DNA of 53,437 nucleotides from JBBSOW01 sp038259365 (lineage in GTDB: Bacteria; Actinomycetota; Actinomycetes; Propionibacteriales; Propionibacteriaceae). Location of the stretch: positions 1-53,437 of the forward strand of contig JBBSOW010000009.1 in the NCBI GenBank assembly GCA_038259365.1, given 5' to 3'. The notes beneath the pieces were generated by a model. The model had not been told where the DNA came from and searched no databases. It saw nothing but the letters and a program-made list of their open reading frames with translations. This document shows, piece after piece, positions 7,951 to 16,124 of this stretch (position 1 is its first letter; every line of letters starts with the position of its first letter). The translations under genes were made by a program, and so were the position numbers.

Positions 7951-8844
7951 TCACGGCGAGATCGGCTTGATGGGCAGCTGACGTTGCGGACGCAGACCCA
8001 ACGAGGCCAGCTCGGCGTACATCAGCTCGACGGCGTCGGCGAGGCCCTCGGCCGGGAAGGGCCACCGACCGGCGTGGAGGGCGTCCCCGGCGGCGACCCC
8101 GTCCTCGATGAGGCGACGACACTCCACCTCGACGCCGCCGATGCGCGCCCGCTGCTCCAAAATTTCGTTGGCCTGCATCGGCCCGCCGTGGCCGGGAATC
8201 GCTTGCATGCCGCCCTTGGTCGTCATGCCGACGAGGTGATCGACGGTCGAGGCCCAGGCTCGCGGCGAGCAGTCCGGCCCGAACTGCGGGGGGCCATCGC
8301 TCTCCACGAGGTCGCCGGCGAAGACCAGGTTGGCGTGGGGCACGACGACGACGAGGTCGCCGTCGGTGTGGCCCGGGCCCAGGTGCACGACCTCGACCCA
8401 TCGCCCGCCCACGTCGAGGCCGCAAACGTTGCCGATGGTGCGGCTCGGGCAGAGCAGGTCCGCCGCGGCGACCCCGCAGGACGCCGCCTCGGCGCGGTCT
8501 TCGGGCCGCACCTCGCCGAGGCTCTGGTGGGCGATGCTCACCTCGGCAGACGTGATGCCGGCCAGGCCGAACCAGTGGTCGCGGTGGCGGTGGGTGATGA
8601 CGACGGTCTTGACCGGGGTGTGGTTGCCGGGGCCGAGCACGCCCGCGGCCGATCGCGCCAGGGCCGCGCCCTGAGCGGGGGAGGACCCGGTGTCGATCAT
8701 GAGCGATTCGCCCTCCCCGACCACCAGCCCGACGTTGACGGCGTCGGGCTCGACGGTGGCCACGAACACACCGGGGGCGAGCAGCCGCCAGTCGATGCCG
8801 GGTGGCGGCGCCGCCGTCGCAGCGGAGTCCTCAAAGTCGGCCAT
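7951..8844 (-). CDS. Metallo-beta-lactamase-fold hydrolase
   Basis: 297-residue cytosolic hydrolase. The dinuclear zinc motif THRHRDHWFG gives the HxHxDH signature, and GHTDGD and FAGDLVES supply the downstream His and Asp ligands; GHGG near the end supplies the last His. The family covers glyoxalase II-like thioesterases, lactonases and others; the substrate is unknown. The ATG at 8844 is preferred because the upstream in-frame extension runs back through the CIRCE element and into hrcA. It is divergent from hrcA, and the CIRCE operator begins 12 nt upstream of its start, so its expression may respond to HrcA as well. Confidence 0.82.
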   Translation of the reverse strand: MADFEDSAATAAPPPGIDWRLLAPGVFVATVEPDAVNVGLVVGEGESLMIDTGSSPAQGAALARSAAGVLGPGNHTPVKTVVITHRHRDHWFGLAGITSAEVSIAHQSLGEVRPEDRAEAASCGVAAADLLCPSRTIGNVCGLDVGGRWVEVVHLGPGHTDGDLVVVVPHANLVFAGDLVESDGPPQFGPDCSPRAWASTVDHLVGMTTKGGMQAIPGHGGPMQANEILEQRARIGGVEVECRRLIEDGVAAGDALHAGRWPFPAEGLADAVELMYAELASLGLRPQRQLPIKPISP

Positions 8845-8855
8845 AGAAGCTAGAC

Positions 8856-8880
8856 TGGCACTCGCTACCAAAGAGTGCCA
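8856..8880. promoter_or_regulatory. CIRCE operator (HrcA binding site)
   Basis: TGGCACTC, a 9-nt spacer (gctaccaaa), then GAGTGCCA. This matches the CIRCE layout (consensus TTAGCACTC-N9-GAGTGCTAA) with perfect symmetry in the arms. It lies between the divergent metallo-hydrolase and hrcA genes, 83 nt before the hrcA start. Autoregulation of hrcA-dnaJ by HrcA is the established meaning of this site. Confidence 0.93.
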
Positions 8881-8962
8881 ATACGGGCATCCGTGCCGGG
8901 AATGATTTTCCCTCCGCCGGGTGTTGACACGAGGATGGGCCGCTGAAAGACCGGAGGTGATG

Positions 8963-9997
8963 ATGCTCGACGACCGCAAGCTCGAGGTGTTGCGCGCCAT
9001 CGTCACCGACTACGTCTCGAGCCGGGAGCCGGTGGGCTCGAAGGCCCTGGTGGAGAGGCACAATCTCGGGGTCTCTCCGGCGACGGTCCGCAACGACATG
9101 GCGTCCTTGGAGGACGAGGGCTACATCGCCCAACCCCACACCAGCGCTGGCCGGATCCCCACCGATAAGGGCTACCGGCTCTTTGTGGATCGGCTGGCGG
9201 CGGTGAAGCCGCTCTCGCCGGCCGAGAAACGGGCGGTGCAGACCTTCCTCTCGGGCGCCCTGGACGTCGATGACGTGGTCACCCGGACGGTGCGGCTGCT
9301 GGCGCAGGTGACCCAGCAGGTGGCCATCGTGCAGTACCCGATCATGTCGACCGCCACCGTGCGTCACGTCGAGCTGGTTTCGCTGAGCGCGGGTCGGGTG
9401 ATGTTGATCATGATCAACTCCAGCGGTCGCGTGGAGCAGCGGGTGGTGGAGCTGACCGAGCACACCGAGGACGATCTGGGCATCATTCGCGCTCGGTTGA
9501 ACGCGGCCGTCGGGGGGCAAACTCCGGTCGAGGCGGTGCAGAACCTGGTCGATTTCGATCAGCTGGTCGCCCGCGACGTCGCCGTCGAACCCCGGCTTCG
9601 CCCTGCCGCCGCCATTTGCACCGCGGCGCTGCTGGAGGTGTTGGGGACGGCCCGCGCCACCCGCGTGGTCGTCGGCGGGGTGCCGAACCTCACCAGGTTC
9701 GGCGACGAGTTCGAAACCACCGTGCGCCCGGTGCTCGAGGCCTTGGAGGAACAGGTGATCCTGCTCAAGCTGCTCGGCGAGGCGGCGGCCTCGGACGCCG
9801 TCACAGTTCGCATTGGGGCCGAAAACCCTTATCGTGAACTGTCCACGACTTCGTTGGTGGCCAGCGCGTACGGAACCGACGACGACATTTGGGCGAGCCT
9901 CGGCATTGTCGGGCCAACCCGGATGGACTATCCATCGACCATGGCATCGGTGCGCGCCGTCGCGCGCTATGTGGGTCGCTTTCTGGCTGAAGGGTAA
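8963..9997 (+). CDS. hrcA: Heat-inducible transcription repressor HrcA
   Basis: 344-residue DNA-binding repressor. The N-terminal winged helix is clear: SREPVGSKALVERHNLGVSP followed by ATVRNDMASLEDEGYI, then the typical QPHTSAGRIPTDKGYR. The rest forms the GAF-like and insertion domains, ending MDYPSTMASVRAVARYV as HrcA proteins do. HrcA represses class I heat-shock genes by binding CIRCE, and one is found upstream. The second of two adjacent ATGs (8963) is chosen because GGAGG (8953-8957) lies 5 nt before it, against 2 nt for the first. dnaJ follows after 2 nt, so the pair is co-transcribed. Confidence 0.95.
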   Translation: MLDDRKLEVLRAIVTDYVSSREPVGSKALVERHNLGVSPATVRNDMASLEDEGYIAQPHTSAGRIPTDKGYRLFVDRLAAVKPLSPAEKRAVQTFLSGALDVDDVVTRTVRLLAQVTQQVAIVQYPIMSTATVRHVELVSLSAGRVMLIMINSSGRVEQRVVELTEHTEDDLGIIRARLNAAVGGQTPVEAVQNLVDFDQLVARDVAVEPRLRPAAAICTAALLEVLGTARATRVVVGGVPNLTRFGDEFETTVRPVLEALEEQVILLKLLGEAAASDAVTVRIGAENPYRELSTTSLVASAYGTDDDIWASLGIVGPTRMDYPSTMASVRAVARYVGRFLAEG

Positions 9998-9999
9998 GA

Positions 10000-11187
10000 A
10001 TGACCAAGGATTACTACGGGGTGTTGGGCGTTGCCCGCGACGCCTCGGAGGAGCAGATCAAGAAGGCCTATCGCAAACAGGCGATGAAGGTGCACCCCGA
10101 CGTGTCCCAAACCGAGGACGCATCGGAACAGTTCAAGGCGATCAGCGAGGCCTACGAGGTCCTGCGCGATCCCAAGAAACGCGACATCTTCGATCGTGGT
10201 GGGGACCCCAACGGTTCCGACATGGGCGGCTTCGGGGGCGGCGCCAACTTCGGCGGGGCGGGCTTCGACTTCACCAACCTCGTGGACGCCATGTTCGGCG
10301 GGTCGGCTCAGGGCAGCTCGCGCGGACCGCGTTCGCGGGTGCGTAGGGGCCAAGACGCGCTCGTCCACCTGGAACTGGACCTGGCCGAGGCCGCGTTCGG
10401 CATCACCAAGCCGGTCCGCGTCGATACCGCGGTCACCTGCCCTCGCTGCAGCGGAAACGGCTCGGCCGACGGCAGCGAGCCGATCACCTGCAATACCTGC
10501 CATGGCCGTGGCGACGTGATCACCGTGCAGCGCTCCTTCATCGGCGACATTCGCACCAGTCAGGCCTGCCCCAACTGTCGCGGTTACGGCACTCTCATCG
10601 CCCATCCCTGCCTGGAGTGCTCGGGCGAAGGGCGGGTGCGAACTCAGCGCTCCATCAACGTCAAGATCCCGGCCGGGGTGAGCACCGGCAACCGTATCCA
10701 CCTCTCCCACCACGGCGAGGTCGGCCCCGGCGGTGGGCCGGCCGGTGACCTTTACGTCGAGTTGAGCGTCGCCCACCACGAACTGTTCCGCCGCGACGGC
10801 GACAACCTCGAGTGCGTGTTGAAGCTGCCCATGACGGCCGCCGCGCTTGGCACCGAGGTCTCGGTGGACACGCTCGAGGCGGATCTCGAATCCAGCGACG
10901 AAGAAACCCAAAAGGTGGAGATCACCATTCCCGCGGGAACCCAATCCGGTACCCGGATCACCGTTCCCGGCCGCGGCATGCCGCGCCTGCAACGCAACGG
11001 CCGGGATCTTGGCCGCGGTGAACTCGGCATCACCTTGATGGTGCAGACGCCAACTCGGGTCAGCGACGAGCAGCGCGAACTGCTGCGTCAGCTCGCCGAC
11101 CTACGCGAGGAAACCGCCCCCGAGGGGACCGTCCAGCGGCACAGCAAGGGGATGTTCTCCCGGCTCCGGGACGCGTTCCATGCCTGA
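10000..11187 (+). CDS. dnaJ: Chaperone protein DnaJ
   Basis: 395-residue Hsp70 co-chaperone of full type I architecture. The J domain has H32-P33-D34 (KVHPDVS). A Gly/Phe-rich region (GGFGGGANFGGAGF) follows near residues 70-85. Four CxxCxGxG zinc modules run from about residue 147: CPRCSGNG, CNTCHGRG, CPNCRGYG and CLECSGEG. The two C-terminal peptide-binding domains are complete. It is paired with hrcA rather than with dnaK-grpE, the usual second DnaJ copy (dnaJ2) of Actinomycetota. AAGGG lies just upstream of the ATG. Its last codons overlap a 17-nt direct repeat. Confidence 0.96.
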   Translation: MTKDYYGVLGVARDASEEQIKKAYRKQAMKVHPDVSQTEDASEQFKAISEAYEVLRDPKKRDIFDRGGDPNGSDMGGFGGGANFGGAGFDFTNLVDAMFGGSAQGSSRGPRSRVRRGQDALVHLELDLAEAAFGITKPVRVDTAVTCPRCSGNGSADGSEPITCNTCHGRGDVITVQRSFIGDIRTSQACPNCRGYGTLIAHPCLECSGEGRVRTQRSINVKIPAGVSTGNRIHLSHHGEVGPGGGPAGDLYVELSVAHHELFRRDGDNLECVLKLPMTAAALGTEVSVDTLEADLESSDEETQKVEITIPAGTQSGTRITVPGRGMPRLQRNGRDLGRGELGITLMVQTPTRVSDEQRELLRQLADLREETAPEGTVQRHSKGMFSRLRDAFHA

Positions 11188-11232
11188 TCAGAAATAGTGC
11201 CTGATGAGACATAGAGCCTGATGAGCGATGCG
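11182..11232 (+). repeat. 17-nt direct repeats across the dnaJ-rsmE junction
   Basis: Three successive 17-nt units, each beginning GCCTGAT, occupy 11182-11198, 11199-11215 and 11216-11232. The first contains the dnaJ stop, the last the rsmE ATG. The second and third share GCCTGATGAG. This looks like a local tandem duplication of the stop/start junction that pushed the two genes 33 nt apart. Confidence 0.7.
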
Positions 11233-11964
11233 GTCTTCTTCGTCGACCAATGTCCCGAGGTGGCGGGCTCCAGCTTTCGGCTCGACGGTGCCGAGGGGCG
11301 ACACGCCTCGGTCGTCCGCCGGATTGGTCCGGGGGAGCGGATCGTCGTCTCCGACGGTCGGGGTCGGGGCGCTCGGTGCCGCGTGCTCTCGGCCGAGAAG
11401 GCCGGCCTGGAGCTCACCCTCGACGAGGACAGCGAGCACCAGCTTCGCGAGCCGCCGCGCGGCCTGAGGATCGTAGCGGTTCAGGCGTTGGCCAAGGGCG
11501 ACCGCTCGGAGCTGGCCATCGAGATGCTCACCGAGATCGGCGTCGATGAGATCGTTCCGTGGCAGTCGACGCGCTCGATCGTGCGCTGGCAGGGCGATCG
11601 TGGGGCGAAGTCGCTGGCCAAGTGGCGCTCGACGGTCCGCGAGGCCACCAAGCAATCGCGACGGTTGCGCATCCCGGAGGTGAGCGACCTCGCCACGACC
11701 AGGCAGCTCGCCGCCCGGTTCGCCTCGGTGGATCTGGCCCTGGTGCTGCACGAGGGGGCGAGCGAACACCTCGCCGAACTGTCCTTGCCCCCGTCGGGGG
11801 AGGTCATGCTCATCGTCGGCCCCGAGGGCGGCATCGCCGACCAGGAGCTGCGGGCGTTCGTCGACGCGGGTGCCCGCTCGGTGCTGATCAGCGACGGCGT
11901 GCTACGCACCTCGACCGCTGGTGTGGTCGCCGTCGGGCAGTTGGCGGCGCTGCGCGCCCGCTGA
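11221..11964 (+). CDS. rsmE: 16S rRNA (uracil(1498)-N(3))-methyltransferase RsmE
   Basis: 247-residue SPOUT-class methyltransferase that modifies U1498 of 16S rRNA. The N-terminal PUA-like RNA-binding part includes EGRHASVVRRIGPGE. The trefoil-knot SAM site is marked by VMLIVGPEGGIADQE (about residues 196-210) and the C-terminal ISDGVLRTSTAGVVAV, both diagnostic of RsmE. KGDRSELAIEMLTEIGV and ATKQSRRLRIP are also typical. It follows hrcA-dnaJ as in many actinobacteria and is probably in the same transcript. Immediately downstream begins an insertion-sequence remnant. Confidence 0.94.
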   Translation: MSDAVFFVDQCPEVAGSSFRLDGAEGRHASVVRRIGPGERIVVSDGRGRGARCRVLSAEKAGLELTLDEDSEHQLREPPRGLRIVAVQALAKGDRSELAIEMLTEIGVDEIVPWQSTRSIVRWQGDRGAKSLAKWRSTVREATKQSRRLRIPEVSDLATTRQLAARFASVDLALVLHEGASEHLAELSLPPSGEVMLIVGPEGGIADQELRAFVDAGARSVLISDGVLRTSTAGVVAVGQLAALRAR

Positions 11965-11987
11965 CCCTGGCCAACGTGACGGCCAAG

Positions 11988-12472
11988 ACCAGTGTTTGGG
12001 TAAGTGAGGTGGTCATAGAGTCGTAACTTCGTTGTAGGGCGTTGATGCGGTCGGGGTAGACCAGGGCGAGTGGCCGAGTGCGGCCCTCCGGCCGGTGACG
12101 TTGGCGCCTTCGACCAGGCAGGGGATAAGTTGGCGGTCCTTGCCGGTACCGGTTGCTCACGTGCGCGCGGTCGCGGACTTTCACGACCAACGCGTCGAGG
12201 TAGATCACCGGGTAGGACGGCCACGCCTCCAACGGGCGGCTCGCTCAGGCTTTGATCTCCGCGGCGACGGCTTGGGTGACGTTGCTGATCGTCTCATGGG
12301 ACAGCTCGGTTTCCGGCGTCGCGGCGAGGTGGTGCTGGATGTCGCGGATCGTCGTGCCGTCGGCGTAAAGGGAGATGATCATGTCCTCCGGCCCGCCGAG
12401 GCGGCGGGCGCCCTTGGCCATCAACGCCGAACAGAACGTTCGCGCTGACCCACCAGCAAGGCACTTCTTCAC
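11988..12472 (-). pseudogene. Decayed IS256-type transposase remnant
   Basis: Two pieces in different frames on the minus strand resemble adjoining parts of IS256-family transposases. The first (12472 down to 12245) includes PEDMIISLYADGTTIRDIQ and SHETISNVTQAVAAEIKA. The second (about 12232-12150) reads YPVIYLDALVVKVRDRAHVSN, the conserved segment containing the first catalytic Asp. A stop and a frame change separate them; downstream the reading frame becomes unrecognisable. No terminal inverted repeats or target duplication could be located. Both the N-terminus and the C-terminal catalytic residues are missing, so it is not functional. Confidence 0.75.
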
Positions 12473-12569
12473 ATCTACCGCCAGTGTCGAACCACCAAGA
12501 TCAACTCAACTCCCTACCGCAACATCCGGGCTGATGCTCGACAGGAGCCGCGGCGTTTCCCCTAAATGG

Positions 12570-14042
12570 TCAATCGCCAGCAACTCGGCGGAGCACTCGT
12601 ACACCCCCGGTGAGCTGCGCCACCTCTTCGTAATCGTCGGCGAGCAGCGCGGACAGGTGTGGCGACCCGGCCGCGACAATCGGTGCGGTGAACTCGTCGA
12701 TCAGCACTACCTCGGGCGGGTGGAGAGCGAACTCGTCGTTCAGTCGTCGCCAGGTGGTGTCATCGTAGAACTCGGTCGACCAACCGTGGACCGCGATCTT
12801 CGGGTCCCGATCGATCTCCAGTACCGCCAACGGATTTGCGAACGCGTAAACACTGTCGGGTGGATCGTTTGCGAACAACTGCTGGAGCTCGATGCCATTG
12901 CGGTACCCCGGTTGCAGATCGGCGGCGATCGCCGCCGGATGTAGCCCGTGGTCGGCCAGCGCCCGGAAGTAGCGCGGGTCGCTGAAGAGGGATAGTACGA
13001 GGACTACGACACAGGCAGTCACGACGCGTCTCGGCGACGAAAGGATGCGTGCCAAGGTAGGTGTCGCCAACAGCCCGAGCGGCACAGCCAGACTCATCCA
13101 TTGGTATGACCACCACTGCTGTGGCAGTAGCAGAAGCGACGCCGCGACGAGCCACGTCGCGGCCCCAAGCGTCCAGGCATCGCGATCCGCTCGATGACGT
13201 CGAATCAGGTTCACGAGTCCGATCGCAGCTCCAATCACGACCGGAGAGGCGAAAACGACCACCCGGCCAATGGAACGCGCGAGCCGCTCGATGGGGGGCG
13301 GTTCGATCGAACGCATCGACGGGCCTTGCACAAACCAAGTGTGTGCCACCCATCCGACGTCACCGTTCGCCGCCAACGCAGCCACGACGGCACCGACACC
13401 GATGAGGCACCCGCCGATCATCCACGCTAGACCACGCAACGTGTCACCCCACGGCGGCCGACGCGTCCACAAGTGAACCAACACAAACAGTGCAGGTAAC
13501 GGGGCGAGCGTGATCTTGAACATCGCCAACACGATCGCGCCGAGCCCGATCGCGACGGCCCTGACCGGCGTGAGCGGGGCGGATGTCGGGCGGAGCGTGA
13601 CCCGGAAGAGCAAATAGAGCACGACAAGTGCGAGGGTGTCAGGCTGCGCGACATCCGTCGAACGCGCCATCCAGAATAATGGACCGACGGTCGCGAGGCC
13701 GGCGACGATACCAGCGCGACGCCCGGCCTGACGAGTCACGTCGTGGGATATTAACGCGGCGAGACCGGCGAGCCAACAGAACTCGGCAATGCGAAGCCCG
13801 ATCGCTGATGTACCGATTACGCTGCCCACAACCGCGAACCACACCATCGACCCTGGGTAGCGGATGTCCCAGACGTCGCGGTAGAGGTGCTCGCCCGACA
13901 GTAGTCGCCGGCCGATCTCGAGCGACAACGCTTGATCGCCATAGAGGGGTTGCAGGACGCGCGGTGCCACGAGCGCAGCCAATACGATTATCACCACCAC
14001 CGGCGCGGGTAGTCCGACAAGCCGGCGCACCGAATACCGCAC
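12570..14042 (-). CDS. Multi-pass membrane protein, GT-C glycosyltransferase-like
   Basis: 490-residue protein with roughly ten hydrophobic segments and a soluble C-terminal tail of about 110 residues. The first large loop reads YGDQALSLEIGRRLLSGEHL followed by YRDVWDIRYPG, the layout of acidic residues after TM1 seen in GT-C (ArnT/PMT-like) enzymes that use lipid-linked sugars. No closer assignment is possible. The GTG at 14042 has GGGGGA upstream; a start at 14138 would add 32 residues without membrane character. It sits between a transposase remnant and debris, and its base composition and codon use look looser than the neighbours, so it may be acquired. No operon partner. Confidence 0.6.
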   Translation of the reverse strand: MRYSVRRLVGLPAPVVVIIVLAALVAPRVLQPLYGDQALSLEIGRRLLSGEHLYRDVWDIRYPGSMVWFAVVGSVIGTSAIGLRIAEFCWLAGLAALISHDVTRQAGRRAGIVAGLATVGPLFWMARSTDVAQPDTLALVVLYLLFRVTLRPTSAPLTPVRAVAIGLGAIVLAMFKITLAPLPALFVLVHLWTRRPPWGDTLRGLAWMIGGCLIGVGAVVAALAANGDVGWVAHTWFVQGPSMRSIEPPPIERLARSIGRVVVFASPVVIGAAIGLVNLIRRHRADRDAWTLGAATWLVAASLLLLPQQWWSYQWMSLAVPLGLLATPTLARILSSPRRVVTACVVVLVLSLFSDPRYFRALADHGLHPAAIAADLQPGYRNGIELQQLFANDPPDSVYAFANPLAVLEIDRDPKIAVHGWSTEFYDDTTWRRLNDEFALHPPEVVLIDEFTAPIVAAGSPHLSALLADDYEEVAQLTGGVRVLRRVAGD

Positions 14043-14703
14043 TATTTCGTCCCCCTGGCCACGAGGCCAGATTACAGTCCATTCGGTCGGTCGGGGGCAA
14101 GATTGGGCCTCGCTCTTTCGACAAGCGGAAAGGATCATGGTTTTGTGCTGTTCTGGCGGGGTTGTTGATCTTGGGGTGGGAGGGCGTGCTGGTTGGCAGG
14201 CCCTGTGTCCGGTTCTCCTGGGGTGCTCGAGTAGTGGATGGTCAGCGGCTGGGCTGCCGGTCAGATGATGGGGGCGGTCCGATCGCCGCGAGGTGGTCGA
14301 AAGAAGCGGCGAGCTGCTCGGCCCAGACCCTTTTGGTGTCGATTTCGATCTTGGTCTTGTGTTGGCCGCGGACGATCCGGGCGGCGGTCCTCATTCGTTG
14401 ACGAGCGTCCACTTTTCGAACGCCGAAACTGTCTACTTTCGAGCGCCGTCGACAGCCATCCCAAGCGCGCAGACACTTCAGCCGATACTCGATCGAGAAC
14501 GTCCGCTTCCCGTCGTGGTCAAGCCCGGTTCAATGCTGATCATGTCTCACTTCCCTCTCCATCCCGCACCTTCAGCGTCTCACAACCATGCTCGCCGTCA
14601 GGGTATGAATCGAGCGCGAAGCATCAGCTCGAGCGCGCTGCCCAGGAGCAGCGGGGATTCTAGGGCGCGCCCGCCATCCGCGGCGAGATGGGAGTATTAC
14701 GCA
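14043..14703. other. Gene-free debris region between the GT-C-like gene and tgt
   Basis: About 660 nt with no credible gene. A minus-strand stretch (about 14240-14400) can be read as QHKTKIEIDTKRVWAEQL plus AASFDHLAAIG, which looks protein-like and could be the tail of a decayed transposase or accessory protein, but I cannot name a family. The rest shows no coding signal. With the IS256 remnant on the other side, this marks 11965-14703 as a patch of insertion and decay. Confidence 0.4.
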
Positions 14704-15951
14704 GTGACCCCTAGCCCCGTCAATGCACCTCCCGGAAGCCAATTCGGCTTCGAACCCACCGCGGACCTGACCGACGGGCTCGGCCGGGCCGGGGTGATCT
14801 CCACCCCGCACGGGCGGATCCAGACCCCGGCCTTCATCGCCGTGGGCACCAAGGCGACGGTGAAGGCGGTATTGCCCGAAGCGATCGCCGGCGTGGGCGC
14901 CCAGGCCGTGCTCGCCAACGCCTACCACCTGTTCCTCCAGCCCGGCGCCGACATCGTCGAAGAGGGGGGCGGCCTGGGGAAGTTCATGAACTGGCCGGGG
15001 CCCACCTTCACCGATTCGGGCGGGTTCCAGGTCATGAGCCTCGGGGTGGGGTTCAAGAAGGTGCTGGCGATGGACGCGGGCGGATTGGCCGATGACCAGG
15101 TGATCGCCGACGGCAAGACGCGGATGGCTCACGTCGACGACGACGGGGTGACGTTCACCAGCCACCTGAACGGGGACCGGCATCGGTTCACCCCCGAGGT
15201 GTCGGTGGGGATCCAGCACCAGTTGGGGGCCGACATTATCTTCGCCTTCGACGAGCTGACCACCTTGTTGAACACCCGCGGTTACCAGGAGCGCTCGGTG
15301 GAGCGCACCCACGCCTGGGCCCGCCGTTGCCTGGCGGAGCATCGGATCCTGACCGAATCTCGGACCGCCAGCCCCTATCAGGCCCTGTTCGGGGTGGTCC
15401 AAGGGGCTCAGTACGAGGATCTGCGCCGCCGGGCGTCGCGGGGTCTGGCTGAACTGGAGGTCCAGGGTCAGCGCTTCGACGGCTTCGGCATCGGCGGGGC
15501 GCTGGAGAAGGAGAACCTCGGCGCCATCGTCGGGTGGTGCAGCGAGGAGTTGCCCGACGACAAGCCGCGCCACCTGCTGGGCATCTCCGAGCCGGACGAT
15601 TTTTTCGCCGCCATCGAGGCCGGCGCGGACACCTTCGACTGCGTTCAACCCTCCCGGGTGGCGCGCAACGCGGCGGTCTACACCGCGCAGGGGAGGTACA
15701 ACATCAACACCGCGGCCAACCGGCGCAATTTCAACCCCATCGAGGTGGGCTGCGATTGCTACACCTGCGCGCATTACAGCCGGGCCTACCTGCACCACCT
15801 GTTCAAGGCCAAGGAGATGCTGAGCGCCACGCTGGCCACCATCCACAACGAACGCTTCACCGTCCGGCTCGTCGACGATATTCGGGCGAGCATCGTCGAA
15901 GGCCGGATGCCGGAGTTCAAGCGCGAGTTCTTGGGTCGCTTCTACGGTTGA
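14704..15951 (+). CDS. tgt: tRNA-guanine(34) transglycosylase
   Basis: 415-residue TIM-barrel enzyme that exchanges guanine-34 in tRNAs with GUN anticodons for the queuine precursor. The active-site motif TDSGGFQVMSLG places the first Asp at residue 104; FAFDELTT carries the nucleophilic region; the zinc site CDCYTCAHYSRAYLHHL starts near residue 350. The substrate loop reads CVQPSRVARNAAVYT, where many bacteria have C-x-PTR-xARNG, so this is a divergent subtype. I chose the GTG at 14704 with GGGAG 9 nt upstream; the frame is open further upstream only through debris. No queC/D/E/F genes are nearby. Confidence 0.93.
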   Translation: MTPSPVNAPPGSQFGFEPTADLTDGLGRAGVISTPHGRIQTPAFIAVGTKATVKAVLPEAIAGVGAQAVLANAYHLFLQPGADIVEEGGGLGKFMNWPGPTFTDSGGFQVMSLGVGFKKVLAMDAGGLADDQVIADGKTRMAHVDDDGVTFTSHLNGDRHRFTPEVSVGIQHQLGADIIFAFDELTTLLNTRGYQERSVERTHAWARRCLAEHRILTESRTASPYQALFGVVQGAQYEDLRRRASRGLAELEVQGQRFDGFGIGGALEKENLGAIVGWCSEELPDDKPRHLLGISEPDDFFAAIEAGADTFDCVQPSRVARNAAVYTAQGRYNINTAANRRNFNPIEVGCDCYTCAHYSRAYLHHLFKAKEMLSATLATIHNERFTVRLVDDIRASIVEGRMPEFKREFLGRFYG

Positions 15952-16124
15952 TTCCCCGACCTCACGGGTCCGACCCGCGAACGAAACCGGATGGGGGGAG
16001 ACGGATTTCGCGATTGGCAGATAATGTGTCCCCAGCAACCTGCGCGAGAATGCTGTGACCAGCTTCCTCCCGCCTGTTCGCCGACCCACGCACCACCTCC
16101 GCCCACGTCCTACCCGGGAGACCC
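15952..16124 (+). promoter_or_regulatory. Intergenic leader before the mrp operon
   Basis: 173 nt between tgt and mrpA. It must hold the mrp operon promoter, though no pair of -35/-10 boxes stands out. A ribosome binding site (GGGAG, about 16113-16117) precedes the GTG of mrpA. I saw no riboswitch-like structure. Confidence 0.4.

Noticed and set aside
14293..14703. Upstream extension of the tgt frame by 137 codons
   Set aside because: It runs through debris without any similarity to Tgt; the family starts near FGFEPTADLTDGL.
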